Part shown: positions 1 to 8,700 of the stretch, one piece after another | Position numbering within the stretch: position 1 is the stretch's first letter | How the letters are laid out: each line of letters opens with the position of its first letter | Assembly (NCBI GenBank): GCA_030643245.1 | Contig: DAOWME010000052.1 | Span: 1 to 13,945, forward strand | Direction: 5' to 3' | DNA from: Deltaproteobacteria bacterium | Lineage (GTDB): Bacteria; Desulfobacterota; UBA8473 | Length of the DNA stretch: 13,945 bases | Program-made: the position numbers and the translations under genes | Notes under the pieces: model-generated | What the model saw: only the letters and a program-made list of their open reading frames with translations | The model's database searches: none | Told to the model about the DNA's origin: nothing

Positions 1-199
1 CCTCGGCAAAAAGCTGGGGAAAGTTAAGGTCCATCTTTACACCGGGTGCATAAAGTCCTCCGAGGGGGCCTTTCTTCCAGACCGCCTTTCGCAAATAGTC
101 GAGTCGCTGGGATCGTGTCTTCTCCGCTACCCACCACCATTCGTGTTTCTCTTCGAGTTCTTTCAAGTTCTTACCCTTTCCGGTTGGTGCTGTTGCCAT
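1..199 (-). CDS. N-terminal fragment of an unidentified protein, cut by the window edge
   Basis: An open frame runs from an ATG at 197-199 leftwards off the window, giving 66 codons without a stop. An AAGGAG ribosome binding site lies about 7 nt upstream (207-212), which supports the start. The peptide begins MATAPTGKGKNLKELEEKHE, then WWW and VAEKTRSQRLDYLRKAVWKK, and continues with GGLYAPGVKMDLNFPQL. It is soluble-looking, charged and Trp/Lys-rich, with no signal peptide or membrane segment. I do not recognise the family with confidence. A large anaerobic catabolic enzyme, for instance an alkyl/arylsuccinate-synthase-type glycyl radical enzyme, is only a guess from general resemblance and context. 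It lies downstream of, and in the same direction as, the AAA+/VWA pair, so it may be a client of that pair. Its Shine-Dalgarno directly abuts the long repeat at 213-384, so its transcript must start in or cross that repeat. Confidence 0.72.
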   Translation of the reverse strand, partial: MATAPTGKGKNLKELEEKHEWWWVAEKTRSQRLDYLRKAVWKKGPLGGLYAPGVKMDLNFPQLFAE

Positions 200-212
200 T
201 TTTTCTTCTCCT

Positions 213-384
213 TTCAAGTTAGCGCCCTTCGGGCGAGCTGTTGGCTGTTAGCTGTTAGCTGTTAGCTGTTAAGTCTGCTCGACTTATTAGCTTAATGGCT
301 TACCAGCTTAATAGCTGTGAGTAGTTAGCACACATAGTCAGGAACTAATTGATATAATTGACTAAAAAATGAGATTTCCTATAC
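213..384 (+). repeat. Long inverted repeat, copy 1 (partner at 9126-9284)
   Basis: This 172-nt stretch is the reverse complement of 9126-9284 with about a dozen mismatches by hand alignment, plus a 13-nt length difference caused by extra AGCTGTT heptads in this copy. In order it holds a CGCCC-TTC-GGGCG hairpin, a tandem heptad run (about 242-271), a degenerate period-8 array built on AGCTTAnn units, and a TAGTCA...TGACTA inverted repeat with an A+T-rich centre. The hairpin end points out of the enclosed 8.7 kb block in both copies. It contains no reading frame. It resembles a dispersed non-autonomous element rather than a gene relic. Confidence 0.9.
221..236. other. GC-rich hairpin at the outer end of repeat copy 1
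   Basis: CGCCC-TTC-GGGCG forms a compact 5-bp stem with a 3-nt loop, conserved exactly in copy 2 at about 9260-9275. It has no following T-run on either strand, so it is not a classical intrinsic terminator. Its place 10-25 nt upstream of the Shine-Dalgarno of the gene starting at 199 puts it in that gene's 5' leader. Confidence 0.6.
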
Positions 385-822
385 CAATAAAGTTAATACC
401 TCGCTACGTCCTCCCTTGAAAGGGGAGAGTTTGCGGGGATAAAAAGACTGACAAATGTACCCTTCACACTTTTGAACGGTAATGACACAGGGTTACCCCG
501 TCCATTAGAAAAGAGTAATAGTGTGCCGTGGACGGTTTAGATTTGTTCTCCGCGTATAAAATATTGAAGAAACAGAGGGAGGAAAAAACAGTCGGAAGAT
601 TATCGTTAGGTCAGCTTCGCTGTAAGAGCAACAAGAGCGTCATGAGGGCTCAATTGGATAGCGAACGAATACGAAAGTATGCGATTGTGTAAAGGGGCCT
701 GCTCAGTCCCTATAAGAGTCGATTTAGTGAGTAAAGACTAGTTATGAAATTGACTTTACACGCAGTAGCAGGTTAACATAAGCGTTCTCGCGTGTCAATA
801 AAAATTGTCGCACTTAAAACTT
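385..822. other. Intergenic stretch with no recognised gene
   Basis: These 438 bases lie between the repeat and the stop of the VWA gene. I see a small CTCCCTT/AAGGGGAG hairpin at 411-427 and a 7-bp CCGTCCA/TGGACGG pair at 498-504 and 529-535 with a long loop. No tRNA, intrinsic terminator or convincing promoter was found. The only open frame of note, GTG 528 to TAA 692, 54 codons on the plus strand, lacks a good ribosome binding site and any recognisable domain. Confidence 0.5.
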
Positions 823-1974
823 TCAACCAATGCTCTTTTGGGCAAGTAAATAGTCCTCTATCACCACCCTTCCCAGATCATCGGAGGAAGTAAAGAATAC
901 CCTTCCGGCGTTAATCCTGGCTAACTGAGAAGCAAAATCCTTCAGTTTGGGACTCTCACCCAACATCAATATATTCAAATTGATACCTTCTTTTCTGTAC
1001 TGTAAAACCTCTTTCTTTACTCCGGGCACAGCTTTTTCAAAACCTACATACTTACCGTTCTCAGTATTCGGCTCAGTATCCGTAATGAGATACACCTGTT
1101 TGTTCCCTGTTTCATTCCTGAGAGCCCTTCTACCAGCAATCAGAGCAACCTTTATGTCCGTAGTGCTACCCGGGAAACTTATGTTTAGTATCTCCCAATA
1201 AGGTATTTCCTTAGTCTCTGAAGAATAGAGTATTACCTTCAACGTATCGCCCGGCCTCTTTGACTTGGCCAGGGCCAAACAGGTATCTATGGCGGCATTT
1301 CTCTTCTCCTCACCCATACTTCCACTTTCGTCCACCAGTAAGACCATACTGATCCTGTTTTCATTCTTCTTTTCATAAACCTCAAAGTCTTCCCGTTCAA
1401 TGGAAATTGTAAACTTACCCGGTTTACGACCACCAGGAACATTTTCATTTACCGCATTTCTCAGTAAGGAATTGAGAAGTGTTCTTTGGATATGAACAGA
1501 TTGGTAGACATCGCCGTACTGATATTTTCTGGTGAATGAGGCCGGTTCCAGGCCATGACCTTCCTCCTTTACCTTATGGGTTCCGGCTTCCTTTCTCATC
1601 AGATTTTCCAGTCTGACTCTTGCTATATCAGCCAGTTTGCGGCCACCTTTTTGGGTAATTATTACCTCACCCTCTTCCAACCTCAAATCACCCTGCTCAA
1701 CATATCCTTCCAAACAGCTTTCTATATCACCCGGTAAAACCCCGTCGGCCGGATTATCATATCCGGCTTCCACTCTAATGTGGTCTCCCGGTTCATCCCC
1801 TCTAATCCTTTTCTTCACATGTTCAAGGACCTTATCTCTGATGCTGCCCTGACGGCCATCGCGCAAGTGCTTCAGTAATTCCCTGACTGACCGGTTTCTC
1901 GAATAAGCCAGCTCCTGCAAGATCTTATCTTCTTCCCCGGCCTCTACGGGCAGACACCTCCTGCAATACTCCAC
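823..1974 (-). CDS. VWA-domain protein, magnesium-chelatase D-like
   Basis: Predicted cytoplasmic partner of the AAA+ ATPase encoded just upstream. The C-terminal half (from about residue 205 of 383) is a von Willebrand A / integrin-I domain with an intact MIDAS: DESGS (D215, S217, S219), a Thr in GSTTD (about 272) and the Asp of ITDTEPN (299). In BchD/ChlD, CoxE, NorD and ViaA such domains bind Mg2+ and couple a ring ATPase to a client enzyme. The N-terminal half is charged, helical-looking and unassigned. An ATG at 2037 in the same frame would overlap the ATPase gene by 59 nt. I prefer the GTG at 1974 because AAAGGAGAGG sits 7 nt before it and the start then falls 4 nt after the ATPase stop, typical of translational coupling. 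No clear terminator follows. The client and any metal are unknown. Confidence 0.88.
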   Translation of the reverse strand: MEYCRRCLPVEAGEEDKILQELAYSRNRSVRELLKHLRDGRQGSIRDKVLEHVKKRIRGDEPGDHIRVEAGYDNPADGVLPGDIESCLEGYVEQGDLRLEEGEVIITQKGGRKLADIARVRLENLMRKEAGTHKVKEEGHGLEPASFTRKYQYGDVYQSVHIQRTLLNSLLRNAVNENVPGGRKPGKFTISIEREDFEVYEKKNENRISMVLLVDESGSMGEEKRNAAIDTCLALAKSKRPGDTLKVILYSSETKEIPYWEILNISFPGSTTDIKVALIAGRRALRNETGNKQVYLITDTEPNTENGKYVGFEKAVPGVKKEVLQYRKEGINLNILMLGESPKLKDFASQLARINAGRVFFTSSDDLGRVVIEDYLLAQKSIG

Positions 1975-1978
1975 CGGC

Positions 1979-3529
1979 CTACCTCTCCTTTGCCCACGTG
2001 ACCATTTTCGGAGTAAAGGCCTTACCCCTAATCTCATTTTCCATTACCAGATTGCTGTGCAATGCTGCGTTCAAAACGACCTCCATGGCTGAATAACTAT
2101 ATTGTTCCAAGGTCTCCTCATCAGCGCTATCCGGATCGCAAAAAATCTTCTTTTCCTGGTCATTAATCAACTCATTTTTCACTTTTTCTCTTGCCACCAT
2201 CTTCATCCTGTTTATGACCCTCTTTAGTTCCCCGCTGTCCCTAAGTTCATGTGTGAGATTTCCTCGTTCATGAGAACATATGGCCCTTATATCCTCTGCA
2301 AGCGCTTCCCTGTCACATTCCCCCAGGATTGAAAGGGATAGGTTTTCAAATGCGTTCCATAGCAAATCCTCACTTATTTCATCCGTATTCTTAAAGGTCT
2401 TTTCAGGATTTTCAAAGTCTATCAAATCAGGTTTTAGTTCAATACGACCGCGTAAGGCTAATTTCAGGCCATCAAAGGCATCTCTCAGGTATCCTACTCT
2501 TCGACCCTCCAGCTCGGCGCTCGCATACGTATGATCAAGCGCCCTGTAGCCTCCTCTAAGGCTCGTCCTTCTGTCCAACAACCCACATCTTCTGCTGTGA
2601 CTTATGCTTTCATTCAATAGATACATCGTCCACCAGGGCAGAACCACCTTTCTCTCCACTTCCTCCATCTCTATCTGCCAAGGAATGTTATCCATTTCTT
2701 CGTCCTGACTGAGATAATCCTCGATCTTAAATTTCTCCCTTAGCATTATCTCCATCTCTATCTCTTTACCGGGCAATGGCATATATATTAGCTCCAACCT
2801 GTCCAGGAGTGGACGCGGCACTTCATTAACATGGGAAAAACCCTGGGGATTTCCGGTGGCCACCAGGATAATATCGAGAGGATGTTCCCAATTATATTCC
2901 TCCAGTATAGCCTTCTTCTCTTCCAAAACCGGGTGTAACAAGACTTGAACCTTAGTCCTGATTGCGGGGAGTTCGTCAATAAATAATATGCCACGGTTTG
3001 CCCTGAATATACCGGTGGCAGCAAAGACCATGGCATCCGTCGGACTTTTACCTTGAGCTATGGCCTGTATATCCACTAAGCCGAGTAGTTTTGCCTCATC
3101 CGTATAGTCATTCCCTTGAATGCGGGAAAATCTCCGTTGACCCGGTATCAGTTCGTATTCCCTTCGCGGATCTTTATTCTCTCTGCACCTGGGGCATAGC
3201 AGATGATGGGGCCACTTCGGATCGTCATTATACGGGCAACCCTTTATCCTTGGTATAGGAGATAAAAGCCTGGTCAAAGACTTTGCAAGCCTTGTCTTCC
3301 CGGTTCCTTCCTCGGAAACGAGATAGACATGATAGCCGGAAAGCAGCGCCCTTAAAACATCTTTTTTTGTCTCTTCTCTTCCCTGAATATCCGGTAAGAT
3401 ATCTTCTCCCTTCTTAATCTTATCCAGGATGGCGGCCCTGAGTTGATGTACAACTGAGACTGGTTTGTAGTTTTCCAGATCGAAATCTTTTTTCACTGAA
3501 CTTCCTTCCTCAAGAATCTGTAAAAGCAT
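1979..3529 (-). CDS. AAA+ ATPase, magnesium chelatase I (BchI/ChlI)-like
   Basis: A 516-residue AAA+ ATPase of the MoxR/Mg-chelatase clade. It shows Walker A SEEGTGKT (72-79, first Gly replaced by Ser), Walker B ILFIDEL (181-187), sensor 1 ATGNPQ (224-229) and the arginine-finger region PRPLLDRLE (238-246). Between Walker A and B it has the loop GCPYNDDP followed by LLCPRC (97-115), which matches in position the PFNSDP loop of ChlI-type subunits. The C-terminal ~230 residues are long for the family and carry no motif I recognise. The ATG at 3529 has its purine-rich site about 15 nt away. A GTG at 3496, 5-9 nt after GGAAG, is a likely alternative start giving 505 residues. It is co-directional with, and 4 nt from, the VWA gene; together they should form an ATP-driven remodelling or metal-insertion complex. 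No chelatase H subunit is present, so true Mg-chelatase activity is doubtful. Confidence 0.9.
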   Translation of the reverse strand: MLLQILEEGSSVKKDFDLENYKPVSVVHQLRAAILDKIKKGEDILPDIQGREETKKDVLRALLSGYHVYLVSEEGTGKTRLAKSLTRLLSPIPRIKGCPYNDDPKWPHHLLCPRCRENKDPRREYELIPGQRRFSRIQGNDYTDEAKLLGLVDIQAIAQGKSPTDAMVFAATGIFRANRGILFIDELPAIRTKVQVLLHPVLEEKKAILEEYNWEHPLDIILVATGNPQGFSHVNEVPRPLLDRLELIYMPLPGKEIEMEIMLREKFKIEDYLSQDEEMDNIPWQIEMEEVERKVVLPWWTMYLLNESISHSRRCGLLDRRTSLRGGYRALDHTYASAELEGRRVGYLRDAFDGLKLALRGRIELKPDLIDFENPEKTFKNTDEISEDLLWNAFENLSLSILGECDREALAEDIRAICSHERGNLTHELRDSGELKRVINRMKMVAREKVKNELINDQEKKIFCDPDSADEETLEQYSYSAMEVVLNAALHSNLVMENEIRGKAFTPKMVTWAKER

Positions 3530-3755
3530 ATTTGAAAACCAATACCTCTCCGTTTATAAAATAACTTTAATAGAATAACATACAAAAGTCAACCGCGTTT
3601 CCTCTCTTTCAGTAATTCTAATTATGGCTAACCATTTTATTAACAACATGTTTTTTAATCCTTACCGGCTACTCATCTATTGTTGCCTGTCAAGCCATAG
3701 GGGCATGTACCTCAATAAGGTGAGCTGAGGAATTAGTGGGCATTAATCTTTTATA
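3530..3755. other. Divergent intergenic region, ATPase side
   Basis: This A+T-rich stretch separates the minus-strand ATPase/VWA genes from the plus-strand efflux operon. A minus-strand TTGACT at 3587-3592 could be a -35 box for the ATPase, but no good -10 is found at 16-18 nt. Short dyads such as CCTCA...TGAGG near 3712-3732 are within chance expectation. I see no gene here. Confidence 0.4.
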
Positions 3756-3784
3756 TTGACATCCCTTATTTCATGTTATATTAT
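3756..3784 (+). promoter_or_regulatory. Sigma-70 promoter of the tetR-efflux operon
   Basis: A consensus -35 TTGACA (3756-3761) is followed after exactly 17 nt by TATTAT (3779-3784), a near-consensus -10. The expected start site at about 3791 falls inside the inverted repeat described next. The promoter drives tetR and, since no other good promoter was seen before the membrane-fusion gene, probably the whole efflux operon. Confidence 0.75.
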
Positions 3785-3811
3785 TTGGACTACAAAACCG
3801 GTTGAGTCCAA
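3785..3811. promoter_or_regulatory. Probable TetR operator (7-13-7 inverted repeat)
   Basis: TTGGACT (3785-3791) and AGTCCAA (3805-3811) are perfect inverted arms around a 13-nt spacer that itself holds the palindrome AACCGGTT. The site starts immediately after the -10 box and covers the predicted transcription start, the usual position for TetR autorepression. No second copy was seen before the membrane-fusion gene, which fits control of the whole operon from this one site. That TetR binds here is inferred from position. Confidence 0.7.
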
Positions 3812-3840
3812 AAAAAGCCCATTACTAGAGGAGTAGTGAA

Positions 3841-4422
3841 ATGAAGAAGGAAAAAGTGGAATCCATATTGGATTCGGCCACGAAGATGTTTGGCCGATAC
3901 GGTATCCAAAAAACAACCCTCAATGAGGTTGCCAGTTTGGCGAGGGTTGCCAAGGCAACCATATACAATTATTTTGGGAGTAAGGACCAGGTCTATCTCG
4001 AAGTTCTTCAACGCGAAGTCGATGACGTTATCAATAAAACTAAGGCTGTTGTTGAAAAGGCCTCATCTCCCATGGAGAAGTTCAGGGCTTTTGTTCTTGC
4101 AAAGTTTCGTAATATGAAGGAGGCTGTAAACATCATAAACCTTGCACGGGAAGGGACTGATACATTAATGCCAAAGGCTTGCAGTATTCGCGATGGCCTC
4201 TTTGAAAAAGAGGTGGAGATGGTCTATTCGATCTTCGAACTTGGCGTAAGGGAGGGGGTTTTCCGGATTAGTGACACTACACTGGCGGCGAGGGCGATCG
4301 GCTTTGCACTCAGAGGGTTTGAACTCACCTGGCTGGTGGAAGAGAGAACTGAGCGAATAGAGCTCTATCTTGACGGACTTATGGATGGCCTCTTTAACGG
4401 GATTCTCATCCCTAAGTCATAG
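3841..4422 (+). CDS. TetR/AcrR family transcriptional regulator
   Basis: A 193-residue one-component repressor, the usual length. The N-terminal DNA-binding domain (about 5-55) has the family helix-turn-helix: GIQKTTLNEVASLARVAKAT followed by IYNYFGSKDQVY (21-52). The ligand-binding C-terminal half is variable, as is normal. GAGGAG lies 7 nt before the ATG. It is the first gene of the operon, 81 nt ahead of the RND membrane-fusion gene, and the promoter has an inverted repeat suited to its dimer. It most likely represses itself and the pump until a toxic amphipathic compound or metabolite binds. The inducer cannot be told from sequence. Confidence 0.93.
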   Translation: MKKEKVESILDSATKMFGRYGIQKTTLNEVASLARVAKATIYNYFGSKDQVYLEVLQREVDDVINKTKAVVEKASSPMEKFRAFVLAKFRNMKEAVNIINLAREGTDTLMPKACSIRDGLFEKEVEMVYSIFELGVREGVFRISDTTLAARAIGFALRGFELTWLVEERTERIELYLDGLMDGLFNGILIPKS

Positions 4423-4503
4423 CACCATAGGGAAAAGAGGACGGCAAGGGGCATGAGAGAAAACGGAAGGGCTAAGTAATAACAATATATTCAAAAGCAC
4501 AGG

Positions 4504-5715
4504 ATGAGCGCCATGGAGAACAAAAAGGACAAAAAAGCGAAGAAGGGTATACTTATAGCAATTGTGCTAATCATGGTTTTTGGATCCATTACAGTGGTAA
4601 ACGGAGTTAGATTTTTTACCCGGAGAAGTATGGACGAGACGAGAGCTGAGAGAATACCGGTGCAGGTCACGGAAGCGAGATTTGAGAACCTGAAATGGAC
4701 ATTGGAACAGATGGGTGATATCAGGCCCACGATTGAGGTCGATGTTTACCCAAAAGTGCCCGGCAAGATTATTGAGAGGCTCTTGGTGGAAAAAGGAGAC
4801 TTTGTAAAGAAGGGGACAGTCATCGCTGCCCTCGAAGACAACGCCATAAAGGCACAGCTTGAAGAGGCTAGGGCCGTTGTTGATTCGGCAAAGGCAAGTC
4901 TGAAACAGGTCGAGGCAAATCTGGAAGTGATAGAGAAAGACCGCCTCCGTCTCGAGAACCTATACGAAAAAAGGGCCATAGCCACACAGAGACTTGATCA
5001 CATAGAGGCCGAACACAAGGCTATGCTAGCGGCAAGGAACTTCGCTGAAGCCCAGGTAAAGAGAGCGGAGGCCGGTCTCAAACAGCTCGGAATCCTCCAT
5101 AAAGATCACCAGATCTATGCCCCCATCAATGGCTTTGTTTCTGCCCGGTATGCAGATCGTGGAGCAATGTCGAGCCTACTACAGCCAATCATTCGTATCT
5201 CAAACGAGAAGGAACTTAAGGTTGTAACTACGGTCACTGAGAGAGACTTCCCCCATATCGGAAAGGGGATGAAGGCCGAGATGAGAGTCGATGCCTTTCC
5301 GTATAAGGTCTTTACAGGATGCGTATCAGTAGTAAACCCTACTATCGATCCAGCTACCCGAACAGGCGAGGTAGAGATCAGTATCCCAAACAGAGAGCTG
5401 GTTCTTAGTTCAGGGATGTTTGCACATATAATTATCCACCTGGGGGAAAGGAGAGCTCTGGCAATTTCCAGGGATGCCCTCAATAAGCTTCCGGGCACCG
5501 GGAATTACTATGTCTATGTGGTTGGCGACGGGAAGGCGGTCTTGAAAAACGTCAGAATCGGCCTTGGTGATAACAATAATGTCGAGATAATTAAGGGATT
5601 GAAAGCCGGGGAAAAGGTGGTGGTAAGAGGACAAAACAGGTTGAAGGACGGTAGTCCTGTTGCGATCGAGAATCAGGGAACAAAGGCAGACGTCGAGGGG
5701 AAGGTCGAAGAATGA
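4504..5715 (+). CDS. RND efflux periplasmic adaptor (membrane fusion protein)
   Basis: A 403-residue HlyD/AcrA-type adaptor that would link the inner-membrane RND pump to an outer-membrane channel. A basic N-terminus precedes one membrane segment (about 15-35) with no lipobox, so it is probably anchored by an uncleaved helix rather than lipidated. The lipoyl/barrel-sandwich halves are at about 77-113 (VPGKI...VEKGDFVKKG) and 199-232 (YAPINGFVSARYADRGA). They flank an alpha-hairpin coiled coil at about 114-198. Beta-barrel and membrane-proximal domains follow, including NPTIDPATRTGEV. The ATG at 4504 has only a weak site; the ATG three codons later, 8 nt after AGGA, is an equally good start. 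Its stop overlaps the pump start as ATGA, showing translational coupling. Confidence 0.93.
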   Translation: MSAMENKKDKKAKKGILIAIVLIMVFGSITVVNGVRFFTRRSMDETRAERIPVQVTEARFENLKWTLEQMGDIRPTIEVDVYPKVPGKIIERLLVEKGDFVKKGTVIAALEDNAIKAQLEEARAVVDSAKASLKQVEANLEVIEKDRLRLENLYEKRAIATQRLDHIEAEHKAMLAARNFAEAQVKRAEAGLKQLGILHKDHQIYAPINGFVSARYADRGAMSSLLQPIIRISNEKELKVVTTVTERDFPHIGKGMKAEMRVDAFPYKVFTGCVSVVNPTIDPATRTGEVEISIPNRELVLSSGMFAHIIIHLGERRALAISRDALNKLPGTGNYYVYVVGDGKAVLKNVRIGLGDNNNVEIIKGLKAGEKVVVRGQNRLKDGSPVAIENQGTKADVEGKVEE

Positions 5716-8700
5716 GGCTACCGGACTTTTCTGTAAAACAACCTGTGGCAACCTTGATGCTCTTCTCTGCAATAATCCTGATAGGGATAGTTTCGCTTAC
5801 GAGACTCAATATCGACATGTTTCCGGACGTAGACCCCCCTGTGGTTTCCATCCTCACTGCATGGCCGGGCGCCAGCGCCTCAGACGTCGAGACCGAGGTT
5901 ACACAGGTTATCGAGAACCAGGCAAACAGCGTGAATAACTTAGACACCCTCACATCAAAGTCAATGGACAACCTCTCTGTGGTCATATGCAAATTCGACT
6001 GGGGCGCCAACCTCGATGTGGCAACCAACGACATAAGGGATAACCTCGATCTCGCCATAAGAGACCTGCCCAGCGATATAGAGCCGTCTATGCTTTACAA
6101 GTTCAGCAGCGCCACGGCCCCCATTATGTTTTTGACGATCAGCGCGGAGCAAAGCTGGCCCAGGCTATATCATCTGGTCGACAAACAGATTTCCGACGAA
6201 TTGAAAAGGGTCCCGGGGGTAGGAGCCACCATGCTCTACGGTGGGTTACGGCGGCGAATCAATGTCTATTTCGACCTGAAGAAGGTAGAGGGGTTTCATC
6301 TCTCGTTACAGGATATCAACCGGGTACTTGCCGCGGAAAATCTGAGCATACCATCGGGCAGCATCAAGTCAGGTCTCAGGGAATATTTTGTTCGTGTCCC
6401 TGCTCGATACAAAACACTGGAGGAGATGCGTGACACTGTGATAGCTTATCACCAAAGCCGTCCGGTCTATCTTCGTGATGTGGCGGACGTATCCGATTCG
6501 TACAAGCCGGCAGAGATAAACGGCTGGGGAGACGGGAAGAAGGCCATCGTACTCGTGTTACAGAAGCAGACAGGCAAGAATACGGTGGCTGTTATCAATG
6601 GCGCAAGGAAGCGGCTGGAAATGATCAAAAAGACCCTTCCATCCGACGTGACGATAAATCTCGTAACGGATAACTCGGAAGATATCCTCCGTTCAATAAG
6701 AAACCTTCGAGATACACTGTATCAATCGATCTTCTTTGTGATACTCGTTACACTCGTCTTCCTGAGGAGATTGCGCACAGCTGTTATTGTCGCTTTCACG
6801 ATCCCCTTTTCATTGATTATTTCCTTCAGCCTCCTTGACCTGGCCGGATATACGATCAACGTGGTTTCTCTGATGTCTCTTGCCATCGCATCGGGAATGG
6901 TGGTGGACAACGGTATTGTGGTATTGGAGAATATCGTCCGCCATATAGACCTCCGGGGACGACCGAAAACCAGCGCAATCTTCGGAGCAAGTGAGATGGG
7001 TATGCCCATCACCGCCTCTACCATGACCACGGTAGTGGTTTTCGTGCCTTTGATGTTTATTACCGGTCTTGCGGGTATCTTTTTCAAACAAATGGGTTTC
7101 GTCGTTGTAGTGACGCTTCTGGCGTCTCTCTTCACATCCCTGAGTATGACCCCTATGCTGGCCTCCAGGTGGGTAGTACACACACCGGAATCCCTTAAGA
7201 AAAGGGAGAGCTTCGCGGGCAGGTTCTATGCGCTCACAGAGAAGTGGTTTGAGACACTGGAAAACGTATACTCTAACAACCTTAACTGGGCGCTCAAACA
7301 TAGAAAAACCGTCATAGTTCTTGTCATCTCAATATTCTTGAGCAGTATCTCTCTCATCCCTTTCCTTTCCACATCATTTATACCGAAGGTCGATTCAGGC
7401 ATCGTGGATGTGAGTTTCCGACTTCCCGAGGGAACACGGATAGAGGAGACGGATCGTGTCCTTGAGAGGATGTTAAAGGTGATGGATGAGGTAATAAGAC
7501 CTGAGGAATTCAGGCACTCTTGGGCCGTTGACGGTCAGACCGAAGAGGGGTTTGGTGTGGCCTTAGGTTTTGACGAGGGGCCGAATGTCGGGCGGGTGGG
7601 GTTTAAACTCGTGGACAGTGACAAGAGGGAACGGAGCGCCGGTGATATAGCCAACCTTCTGAGAAAGGGCGTAGAGAGGATACCGGGGATAACAAAGCTC
7701 AAGGTTATAGCAACGGACCCTACCATGACCATGCTGATGGGCAGCACCAAGCCTGTAACCGTGGAAATTCAGGGCTCCGACCTCGACCTCTGTATGGAGT
7801 TTGCCCAAATGCTAGAGGTCGCGATGAAGAAAATTCCAGGACTGGTGGATGTATCCATAAGCCAGAAAGATCCAAGGCCGGAGCTCTGGGTGCAGGTAGA
7901 CAGGAGAAAGGCCTCTTCCCTGGGGCTGAATGTCGCCATCATAGCAGGGACGCTACGCAACTACCTCTATGGCATAGAGGCTACGCAGCTTCGCGATGCC
8001 GGGGACAGCTACGATATATTTACCCGCCTTCGCGGAAAAGATAAAGATAGGTTGAAGAACCTTTCCAATGCCCCCATCTTCACACCCGACGGAAGGATGG
8101 TAAGGCTGAGGAATGTGGCAAGAATCGTCGAGGGAGAAGGCCCAATAGAGATAGAGAGAAAGAATCGCCAGACGATCGTCAAGGTGGAAGCAGACACATA
8201 TAAACGGTCCCTCGGAGAGGTGACACGGGATGTCAGGGCCGCACTAAAAGATATGGGCACACCTGACGGCATAAGTGTGGCTTTTGGCGGTGAGATAGAG
8301 GAACAGGGAAAGGCATTCCGTGATCTCATACTATTGCTGATTCTCGGGATCACCCTCGTCTACATGGTGATGGCGGCATTATACGGTAACCTGAGAGACC
8401 CCTTCATCATCATGTTCTCCGTTCCTTTTGCTTTTTGCGGGGTCGTATATGCCTTTTATTTCACAGGCACCACCCTGGGGCTCATATCATTCATGGGGGT
8501 CGTTATGTTGATGGGCATTGTGGTGAATAATGCCATAGTTCTTCTCGATTATATCCACCTCCTCCAGAAAAGGGGTGAACCCTTACTTGAAGCGATTACA
8601 GGGGCCTGCAAGACTCGGCTGAGGCCCGTATTAATGACCACCCTCACTACCTTTTTCGGGATGCTCCCCATGGCTGTTTCGAGAAAGACGGGTGCGGAGG

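Noticed and set aside
242..271. AGCTGTT tandem heptads considered as a CRISPR-like array
   Set aside because: The units are 7 nt with no spacers, which is a slippage-type tandem repeat and not a CRISPR.
528..692. Plus-strand 54-codon frame (GTG start) in the 385-822 gap
   Set aside because: There is no strong ribosome binding site, no recognisable domain, and the frame is short enough to arise by chance.
1975..2037. Upstream ATG (2037) as start of the VWA gene
   Set aside because: It would overlap the ATPase gene by 59 nt and has no good ribosome binding site, whereas GTG 1974 has AAAGGAGAGG at 7 nt.
3587..3592. TTGACT as -35 box for the ATPase gene
   Set aside because: No acceptable -10 hexamer lies 16-18 nt downstream on the minus strand.
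6722..7301. Long minus-strand open frames inside the RND pump gene
   Set aside because: They are antisense shadows of a well-supported gene, with no domains and no ribosome binding sites.
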